A stretch of 32,265 bases of DNA from Faecalibacterium prausnitzii (GTDB taxonomy: Bacteria > Bacillota > Clostridia > Oscillospirales > Ruminococcaceae). The notes beneath the pieces were generated by a model. That model had not been told where the DNA came from. It ran no database searches and was given only the letters and a program-made list of their open reading frames with translations. Both the position numbers and the translations under genes were made by a program. Of the stretch, positions 8,238 through 13,839 are shown piece after piece. Where the stretch lies: contig NZ_PXUP01000024.1 in the NCBI RefSeq assembly GCF_003324185.1, positions 1 to 32,265 of the forward strand. The letters run 5' to 3'. How positions within the stretch are numbered: the stretch's first letter is position 1; each line of letters opens with the position of its first letter.

Positions 8238-8418
8238 ACTTTTTTACCTTTCCTTGTTTTGTTCGACCATCAATCGGCTTCTCCGCAGTTTTAGGGAGCA
8301 GCCAAACACCGGCCATTTTCACAGCACCGGGGATACGTCCACCAGCACAATAATAATTTACCCTACGAGGTGTCACGCCCCACTTCTCGGCGGCCTCTTT
8401 TAATGTCATATAGTCCAT
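8230..8418 (-). CDS. Small excisionase-like / MerR-like helix-turn-helix protein
   Basis: 62 residues, MDYMTLKEAAEKWGVTPRRVNYYCAG at the N-terminus written in two parts: MDYMTLKEAAEKWGV gives the first helix, TPRRVNYYC the recognition helix, followed by a wing with RIPGAVKMAGVWLLPK. This winged-helix pattern is shared by excisionases and helix-turn-helix_17 proteins. Ribosome site GGAGG 7 bases before ATG. First gene of the cargo operon, overlapping the response regulator start by 8 bases. It may regulate the operon; a role in excision of the element is possible but less likely because it sits with the cargo and not with the recombinase. Confidence 0.8.
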   Translation of the reverse strand: MDYMTLKEAAEKWGVTPRRVNYYCAGGRIPGAVKMAGVWLLPKTAEKPIDGRTKQGKVKKYE

Positions 8419-8438
8419 TTCGCACCTCCACAGGATAT

Positions 8439-8480
8439 ATTATAGTTCTCTATCTCGAATAATACAAGTTAGAGCCTACA
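8439..8480 (-). promoter_or_regulatory. Promoter of the regulator operon with TGTAGGCT box
   Basis: Minus strand TTGTAT (8462-8467), 17 bases, TATAAT (8439-8444). A single TGTAGGCT octamer (8473-8480) lies directly upstream of the -35 hexamer, matching the paired octamers before the exporter genes. Suggests autoregulation. Confidence 0.65.
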
Positions 8481-8522
8481 CGGATGCGAAATAAAATACT
8501 ACTTAATGTAAAATCTCATTAC

Positions 8523-8573
8523 ATTCTCATAATTCAACCCGAAATGTAGAATGATATAGGGTGATATGAGAAT
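8523..8573. promoter_or_regulatory. Inverted repeat at the XRE gene start (possible operator)
   Basis: ATTCTCAT (8523-8530) and ATGAGAAT (8566-8573) are exact inverted copies flanking the promoter region of the plus-strand XRE gene. A repressor site for the XRE protein is a reasonable guess. Confidence 0.4.
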
Positions 8574-8931
8574 GAACCAAGATGAAAGAAGGTTTGACTT
8601 TCACGGCCTCGGGGCAGCTCTCAAACGAGCCAGAGAAGAAAAGGGCTGGACACAAGCCTATGTTGCGGAATTAGTAGACCGTGACTCCCGTACCATTATG
8701 AATATTGAGAACAAAGGACAGTATCCCAGCTTCGACCTTTTTGTTAAACTCATTACTATGTTTGACGTTTCAGTTGACCAGTTTATTCATGCGGACGGAG
8801 GGGCAAGGTCAAGCTCTTGCAGAAAGCACATTGATGTTCTTCTAAACTCCATGAACGAAAAAGAGCTTGTCGTGATAGAAGCCACAGCCGAGGGCATTAA
8901 GAAAGCCAGAGAAACGGAGGTTCCAGAATAA
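8572..8931 (+). CDS. XRE-family helix-turn-helix regulator
   Basis: About 119 residues (MNQDERRFDF). ATG at 8572 is preferred because AGGGTG lies 8 bases upstream; ATG at 8566 is the alternative and is too close. The HTH_3 domain covers about residues 10-65: LGAALKRAREEKGWTQAYVAEL, split as helix 1 and 2, then DSRTIMNIENKGQYPSF as the recognition helix. The C-terminal tail is helical (ELVVIEATAEGIKKA). It is transcribed divergently from the cargo operon and shares a 150-base control region with it, so it probably represses itself and perhaps the cargo. Confidence 0.88.
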   Translation: MNQDERRFDFHGLGAALKRAREEKGWTQAYVAELVDRDSRTIMNIENKGQYPSFDLFVKLITMFDVSVDQFIHADGGARSSSCRKHIDVLLNSMNEKELVVIEATAEGIKKARETEVPE

Positions 8932-8947
8932 GGGCCTCTGTTTTTTT
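8914..8947 (+). terminator. Rho-independent terminator after the XRE gene
   Basis: A stem of ACGGAGG with CCTCTGT around a short loop, followed by TTTTTTT. It overlaps the end of the XRE coding sequence. Confidence 0.75.
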
Positions 8948-9043
8948 GCGCCATTTTAGGGGCTGCCGCTAAGTGGCAAGCAATGCCTCTGTGGCCACAA
9001 GTGGCACAAAGGCGGCTTGTTGGGGCTCGCCCCAAACCCGTAT

Positions 9044-9066
9044 CTTCGGGCCAACATGGCCCGAAG
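9044..9066. repeat. Intergenic palindrome, copy 4
   Basis: CTTCGGGCCA, ACA, TGGCCCGAAG. 34 bases after the relaxase stop codon; first copy after the palindrome-free cargo. Confidence 0.92.
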
Positions 9067-9100
9067 TGTCAGCGTCGCTTTGCTCCTTATTTTCATAACC

Positions 9101-10516
9101 TTAACGCTCCTTTTCCTGCTTTCTTCCCGGCTCGGTGTAGCCCATCAGAGTGTCAATGTTCGCCTTGATCGTGACGATCTCCTGCATATCCCGTCGTGCC
9201 TTCTGGTATTCTCCATAGAGCTGTTTTTTCTTTGCTGTGAGCTTGCGGCCTTCCTCCTTCAGCACATCCATTTTAGGGAGCTTCGCCCCGCCCAGCAGAG
9301 AGCGCATTTCCGCTTGTGCAGCCCGGTACAGTTCAAGGTCGGCCTCATGCTCCGCAAGGAATTTCCGGCTGTACTTCGTCGCCTTATACTGCTCAAAGAC
9401 TGGGCGGGTTTTGGCATACTGAACCGTTGCGGCCTTTAGCCCGGCATTGGTTTTCATGGCCTGTTCCGTCTGCTTGACCTGTTCGGAAATAACATGGAAA
9501 CGGTCTGCCGCCTCGGTGGCTTTCTTCGCCAACTGCTTATAATCGGTCAGGTTATTGTCCTGTATATAGGCAAGAGCGGCGGCCATCTGCTTAATGTTAA
9601 ATACCTTCGCCCAGCGTTCATATCCCGGCCCCTTACCGGCAGCCAGCTTTGCTTGAATATCCACCGCCAGACTGATTTTCCGCTCCGAGTGCCCGGGGCG
9701 TTTTTCTTTGCCCTCAATGGCGGACAGAACATCTTGCAAGTCGTAGCCGTCCCCCAGCGTGGAGGCACGCAGACGGGTGAAGCGTTCCTGTCCCTGCCCG
9801 GTCAGCCGGAAGCTGATACCGCCGCCCCGAACCGTCTTGACCTCATACCCGGCCCGCTTCATCAAATTGAGAAATTCGTCCAGATCAGCGGGGCGTTCCG
9901 CCAGCGCAGTATCAATGGCAAGGCGCAGTCGGTCCTGATAGGAAAGCGGCCCTTTCCGGTCTTTCTGCCACTCCCCATAGTTCCGATACTTGCCCTTGCT
10001 CCGGGGCTTCGGGTTCTCCACGATGGACAGCCCGTTTTCAAGGCACAGCCTGTCAGAGAGCCGCCGAAGGGCGAAGCTGGAGCCCCAAAAGTTTCGGAAT
10101 TTCCGGGTGCAGTCAAGGGTGGTGGAGTTATAATAAATGTGACAATGGATGTGCTGGCGGTCTGTGTGCGTGGTAACGATAAAAGCGTGCCGCCCCTTTG
10201 TCCAGCGCATAGCCAGATCATAGCCGATACGGTTCGCCTCCTTCGGTGTGATCTCCCCCGGATAGAAGGACTGTCGTATCTGATAGCACAGCACATCATT
10301 GGCCTTTTTCTGTTCCCGGCCTGTCATGGCGGCATAGTTGGCTTTCGCCAAAAGAAACTCGTCCGCCACGGTGGCGGGGTCGCACTCATAAGTGGAGATA
10401 TACTTTCCGCTTTCTGTTTTCTCCGGGTTTTTGCCATAGTCCAGACAATCCCGGATAGCCTCGGCAATCGTTTCGCCTTCGCCTGCATGGCGCTGCAACA
10501 AAGTTGTGGTAGCCAA
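9101..10516 (-). CDS. MOBP-type relaxase (mobilisation nuclease)
   Basis: 471 residues. The relaxase domain covers about 1-200 with the metal-binding histidine motif THTDRQHIHCHIYYN (about 115-130). The C-terminal half is a long helical, coiled-coil region. It nicks the element at its transfer origin and stays attached to the transferred strand. The start codon is TTG at 10516, with AAAGGAGG 9 bases upstream; no ATG fits. The order CD1845, relaxase is the same as in the second element (30564 onward), whose relaxase resembles this one throughout its N-terminal domain. A GC-rich hairpin lies between CD1845 and this gene in both elements. Confidence 0.93.
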   Translation of the reverse strand: MATTTLLQRHAGEGETIAEAIRDCLDYGKNPEKTESGKYISTYECDPATVADEFLLAKANYAAMTGREQKKANDVLCYQIRQSFYPGEITPKEANRIGYDLAMRWTKGRHAFIVTTHTDRQHIHCHIYYNSTTLDCTRKFRNFWGSSFALRRLSDRLCLENGLSIVENPKPRSKGKYRNYGEWQKDRKGPLSYQDRLRLAIDTALAERPADLDEFLNLMKRAGYEVKTVRGGGISFRLTGQGQERFTRLRASTLGDGYDLQDVLSAIEGKEKRPGHSERKISLAVDIQAKLAAGKGPGYERWAKVFNIKQMAAALAYIQDNNLTDYKQLAKKATEAADRFHVISEQVKQTEQAMKTNAGLKAATVQYAKTRPVFEQYKATKYSRKFLAEHEADLELYRAAQAEMRSLLGGAKLPKMDVLKEEGRKLTAKKKQLYGEYQKARRDMQEIVTIKANIDTLMGYTEPGRKQEKER

Positions 10517-10542
10517 AAATCATTCCTCCTTTCCATGAGAAA

Positions 10543-10566
10543 GGGGCGGCCCATTCAGACCGCCCC
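10543..10566 (-). other. Hairpin in front of the relaxase gene
   Basis: GGGGCGG and CCGCCCC pair around a 10-base loop, followed on the minus strand by TTTCTC. It could attenuate relaxase expression. The second element has a stronger version at the matching place (31968-31994). Confidence 0.5.
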
Positions 10567-10568
10567 GA

Positions 10569-10590
10569 CTTCGGGCCAGTATGGCCCGAG
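10569..10590. repeat. Intergenic palindrome, copy 5
   Basis: CTTCGGGCCA, GTA, TGGCCCGAG. Five bases after the CD1845 stop codon. Confidence 0.9.
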
Positions 10591-10595
10591 GCTGC

Positions 10596-10886
10596 TTAAC
10601 TTGCCAGAAACCGGTACAGAGCGGATTTGCCTCCGTCCAGCGCCCAAAGAAGGGAGCCCGCCGCCGCTTGCAGTCCATACGGCGAAAGAAGGAAGGCAAG
10701 AAACAGAAATACAATCCCGCCTATGGGCGTCGGCGTGAAAAAGAGAGCGACACCCAGCACCGTCAGGATCACAGAGGCAATCGTCAGCAGGACGGCACAA
10801 ATATCAAATAGGAACACCAGCAGAGCCGCCAGAAGGGACAACGCTAAAGCAAAGGGAGCAACCAATATTTTCAGCAGTATCTTCAT
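10596..10886 (-). CDS. CD1845-family small membrane protein
   Basis: 96 residues from MKILLKIL (ATG at 10886, AGGAGG 8 bases upstream). Three strongly hydrophobic stretches fill most of the protein: LLKILVAPFALALSLL, FLFDICAVLLTIASVILTV and IGGIVFLFLAFLLSPYGL. The family occurs beside relaxases in clostridial conjugative elements; its role in transfer is not established. Transcribed from its own promoter (10922-10950), together with the relaxase gene. Confidence 0.8.
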   Translation of the reverse strand: MKILLKILVAPFALALSLLAALLVFLFDICAVLLTIASVILTVLGVALFFTPTPIGGIVFLFLAFLLSPYGLQAAAGSLLWALDGGKSALYRFLAS

Positions 10887-10921
10887 CTTCAAAACCTCCT
10901 TTATCTATCCTTCCTACCTCT

Positions 10922-10950
10922 ATTTTATCATGCTTGCCCGGGGACATAAA
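10922..10950 (-). promoter_or_regulatory. Promoter of the CD1845-relaxase operon
   Basis: Minus strand TTTATG (10945-10950), 17 bases, TAAAAT (10922-10927). The upstream CTAATCTTTCGCAACATT closely matches the sequence at the recombinase promoter, and both sit within a 35-base segment running from GACAG to TGTC. Confidence 0.65.
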
Positions 10951-10982
10951 TGTTGCGAAAGATTAGTAAATCCTGTCCCAAA

Positions 10983-11006
10983 CTTTTGGGTCATACTGGC
11001 CCGAAG
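10983..11006. repeat. Intergenic palindrome, copy 6
   Basis: CTTTTGGGTCA, TAC, TGGCCCGAAG. Between the MobC terminator and the CD1845 promoter; left arm diverged. Confidence 0.75.
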
Positions 11007-11010
11007 TGGT

Positions 11011-11057
11011 AAAAAAAGAGCAGGGCGGCAAGCCCCGCAACGGAAGCCTGCCGCCCT
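11011..11057 (-). terminator. Rho-independent terminator after mobC
   Basis: Minus strand AGGGCGGCAGGC pairs with GCTTGCCGCCCT around a loop, and TTTTTTT follows shortly after. It separates the long transfer operon from the relaxase operon. Confidence 0.85.
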
Positions 11058-11061
11058 CGTC

Positions 11062-11403
11062 TTACTTTGCCACCAGCTCGGAAAGCTCCCGCAGCACCTT
11101 TGACACCTCGCCCCACAGCTTTTCATAGTCCCGCTTCAATCCGTCGATTTCCTCCGGGTACACGCCATAGGTGTGTGCGTGTACGGCGACCTGATTGAGA
11201 TTGTTGGAACAGCGCCGTTGCAGAGAGATCAGCTCTTTTACGGGCGTAAGGTCGATGTGCAGGATATACCCGTTCAGAGCCATTTTCCGTACATAAGCCC
11301 CGGCGTTGGAAATGCCCGCCTCGGCCATCCGCTCATGGATGGCCGCCAGCTCGTCCGGTGTTACCATGACGTGCAGATGGACATTCCGCTTGCGGTTCTC
11401 CAT
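11062..11403 (-). CDS. MobC-like relaxosome protein
   Basis: 113 residues. The N-terminal ribbon-helix-helix region (RKRNVHLHVMVTPDEL, then ERMAEAGISNAGAYVRKMA) is followed by a MobC-type helix LISLQRRCSNNLNQVAVHAH and a C-terminal coil. MobC proteins bind the transfer origin and help the relaxase open it. The ATG overlaps the stop of the preceding 60-residue gene by one base (TGATG). Ends just before a strong terminator. Confidence 0.9.
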   Translation of the reverse strand: MENRKRNVHLHVMVTPDELAAIHERMAEAGISNAGAYVRKMALNGYILHIDLTPVKELISLQRRCSNNLNQVAVHAHTYGVYPEEIDGLKRDYEKLWGEVSKVLRELSELVAK

Positions 11404-11585
11404 CAGCGTTCCAGCTCCCGGCCTTTCCGGCGTTCTTTGGGTTCCTTTACCTTATCCAGCGGTTTTGCGTCCAACTCCGGGGGCGTGGGCGGGATGGGCG
11501 TGTTGTTGGGTACGCCGTCGATCATGTTGCAGTTCTGCTCTGTGGAGAGCTCGGCGGTTTTCAGATAGTTGTCTTTTTCGTGCAT
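11403..11585 (-). CDS. Small proline-rich protein (DUF4316-like)
   Basis: 60 residues, MHEKDNYLKTAE at the N-terminus, a proline stretch TPIPPTPPE in the middle and a basic end. ATG at 11585 follows AAAGGAGG. From memory it resembles the short tails of DUF4316 proteins in Tn1549-like elements; function unknown. Overlaps mobC. Confidence 0.65.
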   Translation of the reverse strand: MHEKDNYLKTAELSTEQNCNMIDGVPNNTPIPPTPPELDAKPLDKVKEPKERRKGRELER

Positions 11586-11597
11586 GGCGATCCTCCT

Positions 11598-12188
11598 TTA
11601 TCGTTCCTCATGGTTTTTATGGTTTCGCTTCTGGCCGGGTTCCTTCGGGGGTTCCTGCCCTCTGGTTTCATCTTTGAGCCGGGCAGTAATGGATGGGCGC
11701 ACCCGGTCAGGATTGCCCGGTGCTGGTTTCAGCTCATAATCCTCCATCTGCTTTTCGGTCAGCGGCTTTGCGTAGGTCAGTTCGCCCCATGCCATCAGCC
11801 TGCCGTCTGCCACAGGACGCCGCCTGTCATCATCGTAGTTGACGATGGAAAGAGGCTGGTTATCCGGCGGCTTCGGGTAAGTTCCTATGTCCACGGGCCG
11901 CTGGGTGGAATAATAGCGGTAAACGCCCTCCGGTCCCAGCTCGGTATGCTTGACCGCCGCATGGTAAAACTGCTGATAGTCGTCCACCCGGCGGTCAAAG
12001 TCCCTCTGCGCCCACGCCTGACTGGTTCCATAGCGGCCCCAGTAGTAATCCCGATGGCCGTTTTCCCCCTCGGTAAACTGCCAGGTCACAAAGGGGCTCG
12101 GCGCTCCCGGATTATGCCCCAGCGCAAAGCCGTGTCCGGTTTCAAAGGTGGCAGCTTTCAAAATCACATATCCTTGTACTGTCTCCAA
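11598..12188 (-). CDS. Conserved element protein of unknown function
   Basis: 196 residues if the TTG at 12188 is the start (AAGGAGG 6 bases upstream); the longer frame to 12221 begins inside a palindrome and has no site. It begins ETVQGYVILKAATFETGHGF and continues with aromatic-rich segments (FVTWQFTEGENGHRDYYWG) and a proline- and charge-rich C-terminal tail. No catalytic motif or membrane segment is seen. I recall similar proteins in this element family but no function. Located between the VLP protein and the DUF4316-like gene in the transfer operon. Confidence 0.75.
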   Translation of the reverse strand: METVQGYVILKAATFETGHGFALGHNPGAPSPFVTWQFTEGENGHRDYYWGRYGTSQAWAQRDFDRRVDDYQQFYHAAVKHTELGPEGVYRYYSTQRPVDIGTYPKPPDNQPLSIVNYDDDRRRPVADGRLMAWGELTYAKPLTEKQMEDYELKPAPGNPDRVRPSITARLKDETRGQEPPKEPGQKRNHKNHEER

Positions 12189-12208
12189 GAGATTCCTCCT
12201 TTCTGTGC

Positions 12209-12230
12209 CTCGGGCCAACATGACCCGAAG
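12209..12230. repeat. Intergenic palindrome, copy 7
   Basis: CTCGGGCCA, ACA, TGACCCGAAG. Between the VLP gene and the following gene, 90 bases after the stop codon. Confidence 0.88.
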
Positions 12231-12259
12231 TGCTGGATGTTACGAAATAAGAGGGCAGA

Positions 12260-12294
12260 CCGGGGAGGAATGTAATAAGATATTCCCACCCCGG
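12260..12294 (-). other. Intergenic hairpin
   Basis: CCGGGGTGGGAAT and ATTCCTCCCCGG pair with one bulge around a 10-base AT-rich loop. No T-run. Lies between the VLP gene and the next gene. Confidence 0.5.
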
Positions 12295-12320
12295 AAACAC
12301 CCTCAAAAAAGCCCGGAATG

Positions 12321-12722
12321 TCAAGCCTTTGGAGGCGGCAAATCGTAACAGCCGCCCGGCCTTTTCTCCCGCATTTTCCTCATGCGTTCCCGGCTTTTCC
12401 GTCGGTTCCCTTCGGCCTTGCAGGCGTCGGAGCAGTAGGCTTGACGCCCCTCGGGCAAAAATGCCTTTCCGCAGACCGCACAGGTCCGCAACTCCGGGGA
12501 GATGCCTTCCGTTGTCAGCGCCGCTTGAAGCTCCGGGTTAAGGGGCAGGACAGCCTCACGGAAGTAACGGCAGTACGCCCCTGTCCAGCACTTGTGCAGC
12601 ATATAGCAGGCACAGTCCAGAGGAAGGCACAGGCCGCTTTCCCGGTCATAGTTGGCGCACATCCCCGTGACCAGAGTGCGGATTTTCTTCTTCTCGTCAC
12701 GGGTCAGCTCCCGGGCGTCCAT
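12321..12722 (-). CDS. Cysteine-rich VLP protein
   Basis: 133 residues with two cysteine clusters. The first is in the N-terminal half (CANYDRESGLCLPLDCACYMLHK given in parts: CANYDRESG, LCLPLDCACY, then CWTGAYCRYF). The second is a zinc-finger-like CAVCGKAF with CSDAC near residues 82-106, followed by a basic helix RRKSRERMRKMREKR. This matches the cysteine-rich VLP family of clostridial conjugative elements; probably zinc and nucleic acid binding. The ATG follows directly on the TAA of the upstream small gene. Confidence 0.85.
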   Translation of the reverse strand: MDARELTRDEKKKIRTLVTGMCANYDRESGLCLPLDCACYMLHKCWTGAYCRYFREAVLPLNPELQAALTTEGISPELRTCAVCGKAFLPEGRQAYCSDACKAEGNRRKSRERMRKMREKRPGGCYDLPPPKA

Positions 12723-12914
12723 TTATGACTTCGGGCCACGATGGCCCGAAGGGCGGGGCTCCACGATCAGCGCCCGGAACTTCTTCCGGCACTGTTTTTT
12801 CTTTCCTTTGCACTCCTTGTAATAACGGCATCCCTTACAAGGGTCGTCATTGTCCCAGCCGGGGTGCGGTACTTCCTTCATCATTCGTTCAAAAGGGCTG
12901 CTTGTAAAATTCAT
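12723..12914 (-). CDS. Small cysteine-containing protein ending in the palindrome
   Basis: 63 residues from MNFTSSPFERMM (ATG at 12914, GGAGG 7 bases upstream; the ATG at 12920 overlaps the DUF4366 stop but is too close to the site). CKGCRYYKECKGKKKQC looks like a small metal site. The last residues, PSGHRGPKS, are encoded by palindrome copy 8. Function unknown; sits between DUF4366 and the VLP gene. Confidence 0.7.
   Translation of the reverse strand: MNFTSSPFERMMKEVPHPGWDNDDPCKGCRYYKECKGKKKQCRKKFRALIVEPRPSGHRGPKS
12729..12751. repeat. Palindrome copy 8, inside a reading frame
   Basis: CTTCGGGCCA, CGA, TGGCCCGAAG. Encodes SGHRGPK at the C-terminus of the 63-residue protein. Confidence 0.9.
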
Positions 12915-12916
12915 TC

Positions 12917-13564
12917 TCATTCCTCCGTATCTTCCTCCCATGGCGGGGTATCTTCGTCCTCGGGTTCCTCTGCGATCTCCTCCAGCTCCCCGTCCTCATA
13001 TTCGCAGTAATCATCTTCCAAATCCGGGGCTTCATGCTTCGGCTTGTAAATCTTGAAATAGTAACCAATTCCACCGCCGGCCAGCACCACCGCACCGATT
13101 AGGAGCAGAGAGAGAAGGGGGCTGTCCTTTTTCTCCGGCTTGGGTTCCGGTACTTCCTCCACCGGTTCGGTGGGCTTTGGCTCTGGCTCAGGGGTCACTT
13201 CTTTGGGCGGTTCCTTACCCTGTTCAGCAAGAGGCAGAAGGTCGTCTGTGGTAACGGTATTGAGGAAATAGACGTTCTCGCTGGTTTTCTGTTTGTCGAT
13301 CACCAGATAAAACACGCTCTCGTCTGCTGTGGTGATGGTGTAGAACTCCTTTCCATCCTCGTCGGTGGCGTTGTCCACCACGGTTCCCGTCCCGTCCGGG
13401 GTAAAGGGGTTCTGGGTTTCCGGCTCTGCTTCGGTTTCTGCCGGGGAGGGAGCTGTCTCCGGCTGCGGCTCGCTGCTCTGTGCATAAGCCGGGACTGTAA
13501 AGATCAGGCAACACAAAAGGCTGGCAGCCATCGCCACCAGCCTGCGAAATTTAGTTTTCTTCAT
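12917..13564 (-). CDS. DUF4366 protein, secreted and membrane-anchored
   Basis: 215 residues from MKKTKFRR (ATG at 13564, GGAGG 9 bases upstream). Signal peptide at 1-28 (LVAMAASLLCCLIFTVPAYA), a short acidic proline-rich linker, the compact DUF4366 domain (about 55-110, GKEFYTITTADESVFYLVID), a Pro/Glu-rich spacer, one transmembrane helix (about 150-172) and an acidic cytoplasmic tail. Standard part of the Tn1549-type transfer operon, probably at the cell surface. Overlaps the DUF4315 gene upstream and the small gene downstream. Confidence 0.88.
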   Translation of the reverse strand: MKKTKFRRLVAMAASLLCCLIFTVPAYAQSSEPQPETAPSPAETEAEPETQNPFTPDGTGTVVDNATDEDGKEFYTITTADESVFYLVIDKQKTSENVYFLNTVTTDDLLPLAEQGKEPPKEVTPEPEPKPTEPVEEVPEPKPEKKDSPLLSLLLIGAVVLAGGGIGYYFKIYKPKHEAPDLEDDYCEYEDGELEEIAEEPEDEDTPPWEEDTEE

Positions 13565-13817
13565 GGGCCGTGTCCTCCTTTTCGGGTGCCTCCGGCTTCG
13601 GGTCAGTATGGCCCGAAGCGGTAAGGCTGTTTTTGGGGTCATTCAGAAAAGCCATAAGCTGGGCGGGCGTCAGTTTGAGGGAGCGCACCGCCTGCACGAT
13701 CTGGCTGTTTTCTTCCTCCTGTTTCTGCTTTTCCAGCTCCCGGATTTTGGCCTGCCATTCGGCGGCCTTCTCCCGGGCTTTTTCCAGTTCCTTATCGAGC
13801 TTGTCGATCTTGTTCAT
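13551..13817 (-). CDS. DUF4315 protein
   Basis: 88 residues from MNKIDKLDKELEKARE (ATG at 13817, AAGGAG site). A coiled coil at about 1-38, then a short helical part (LKLTPAQLMAFLNDPKN). Palindrome copy 9 follows inside the frame and is read as ASGHTDPK, then an acidic tail. DUF4315 sits next to CD1108-type NlpC/P60 proteins and DUF4366 in this element family. Overlaps the next gene by 14 bases. Confidence 0.88.
   Translation of the reverse strand: MNKIDKLDKELEKAREKAAEWQAKIRELEKQKQEEENSQIVQAVRSLKLTPAQLMAFLNDPKNSLTASGHTDPKPEAPEKEDTAHEEN
13596..13618. repeat. Palindrome copy 9, inside DUF4315
   Basis: CTTCGGGTCA, GTA, TGGCCCGAAG. Encodes ASGHTDPK near the DUF4315 C-terminus. Confidence 0.9.
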
Positions 13818-13839
13818 GCAAGGACTCCTTTCCTCTGGC

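Noticed and set aside
9494-10738. 414-residue frame on the plus strand opposite the relaxase
   Set aside because: Mirror frame of a clear relaxase gene in high-GC DNA; no ribosome site and no domain.
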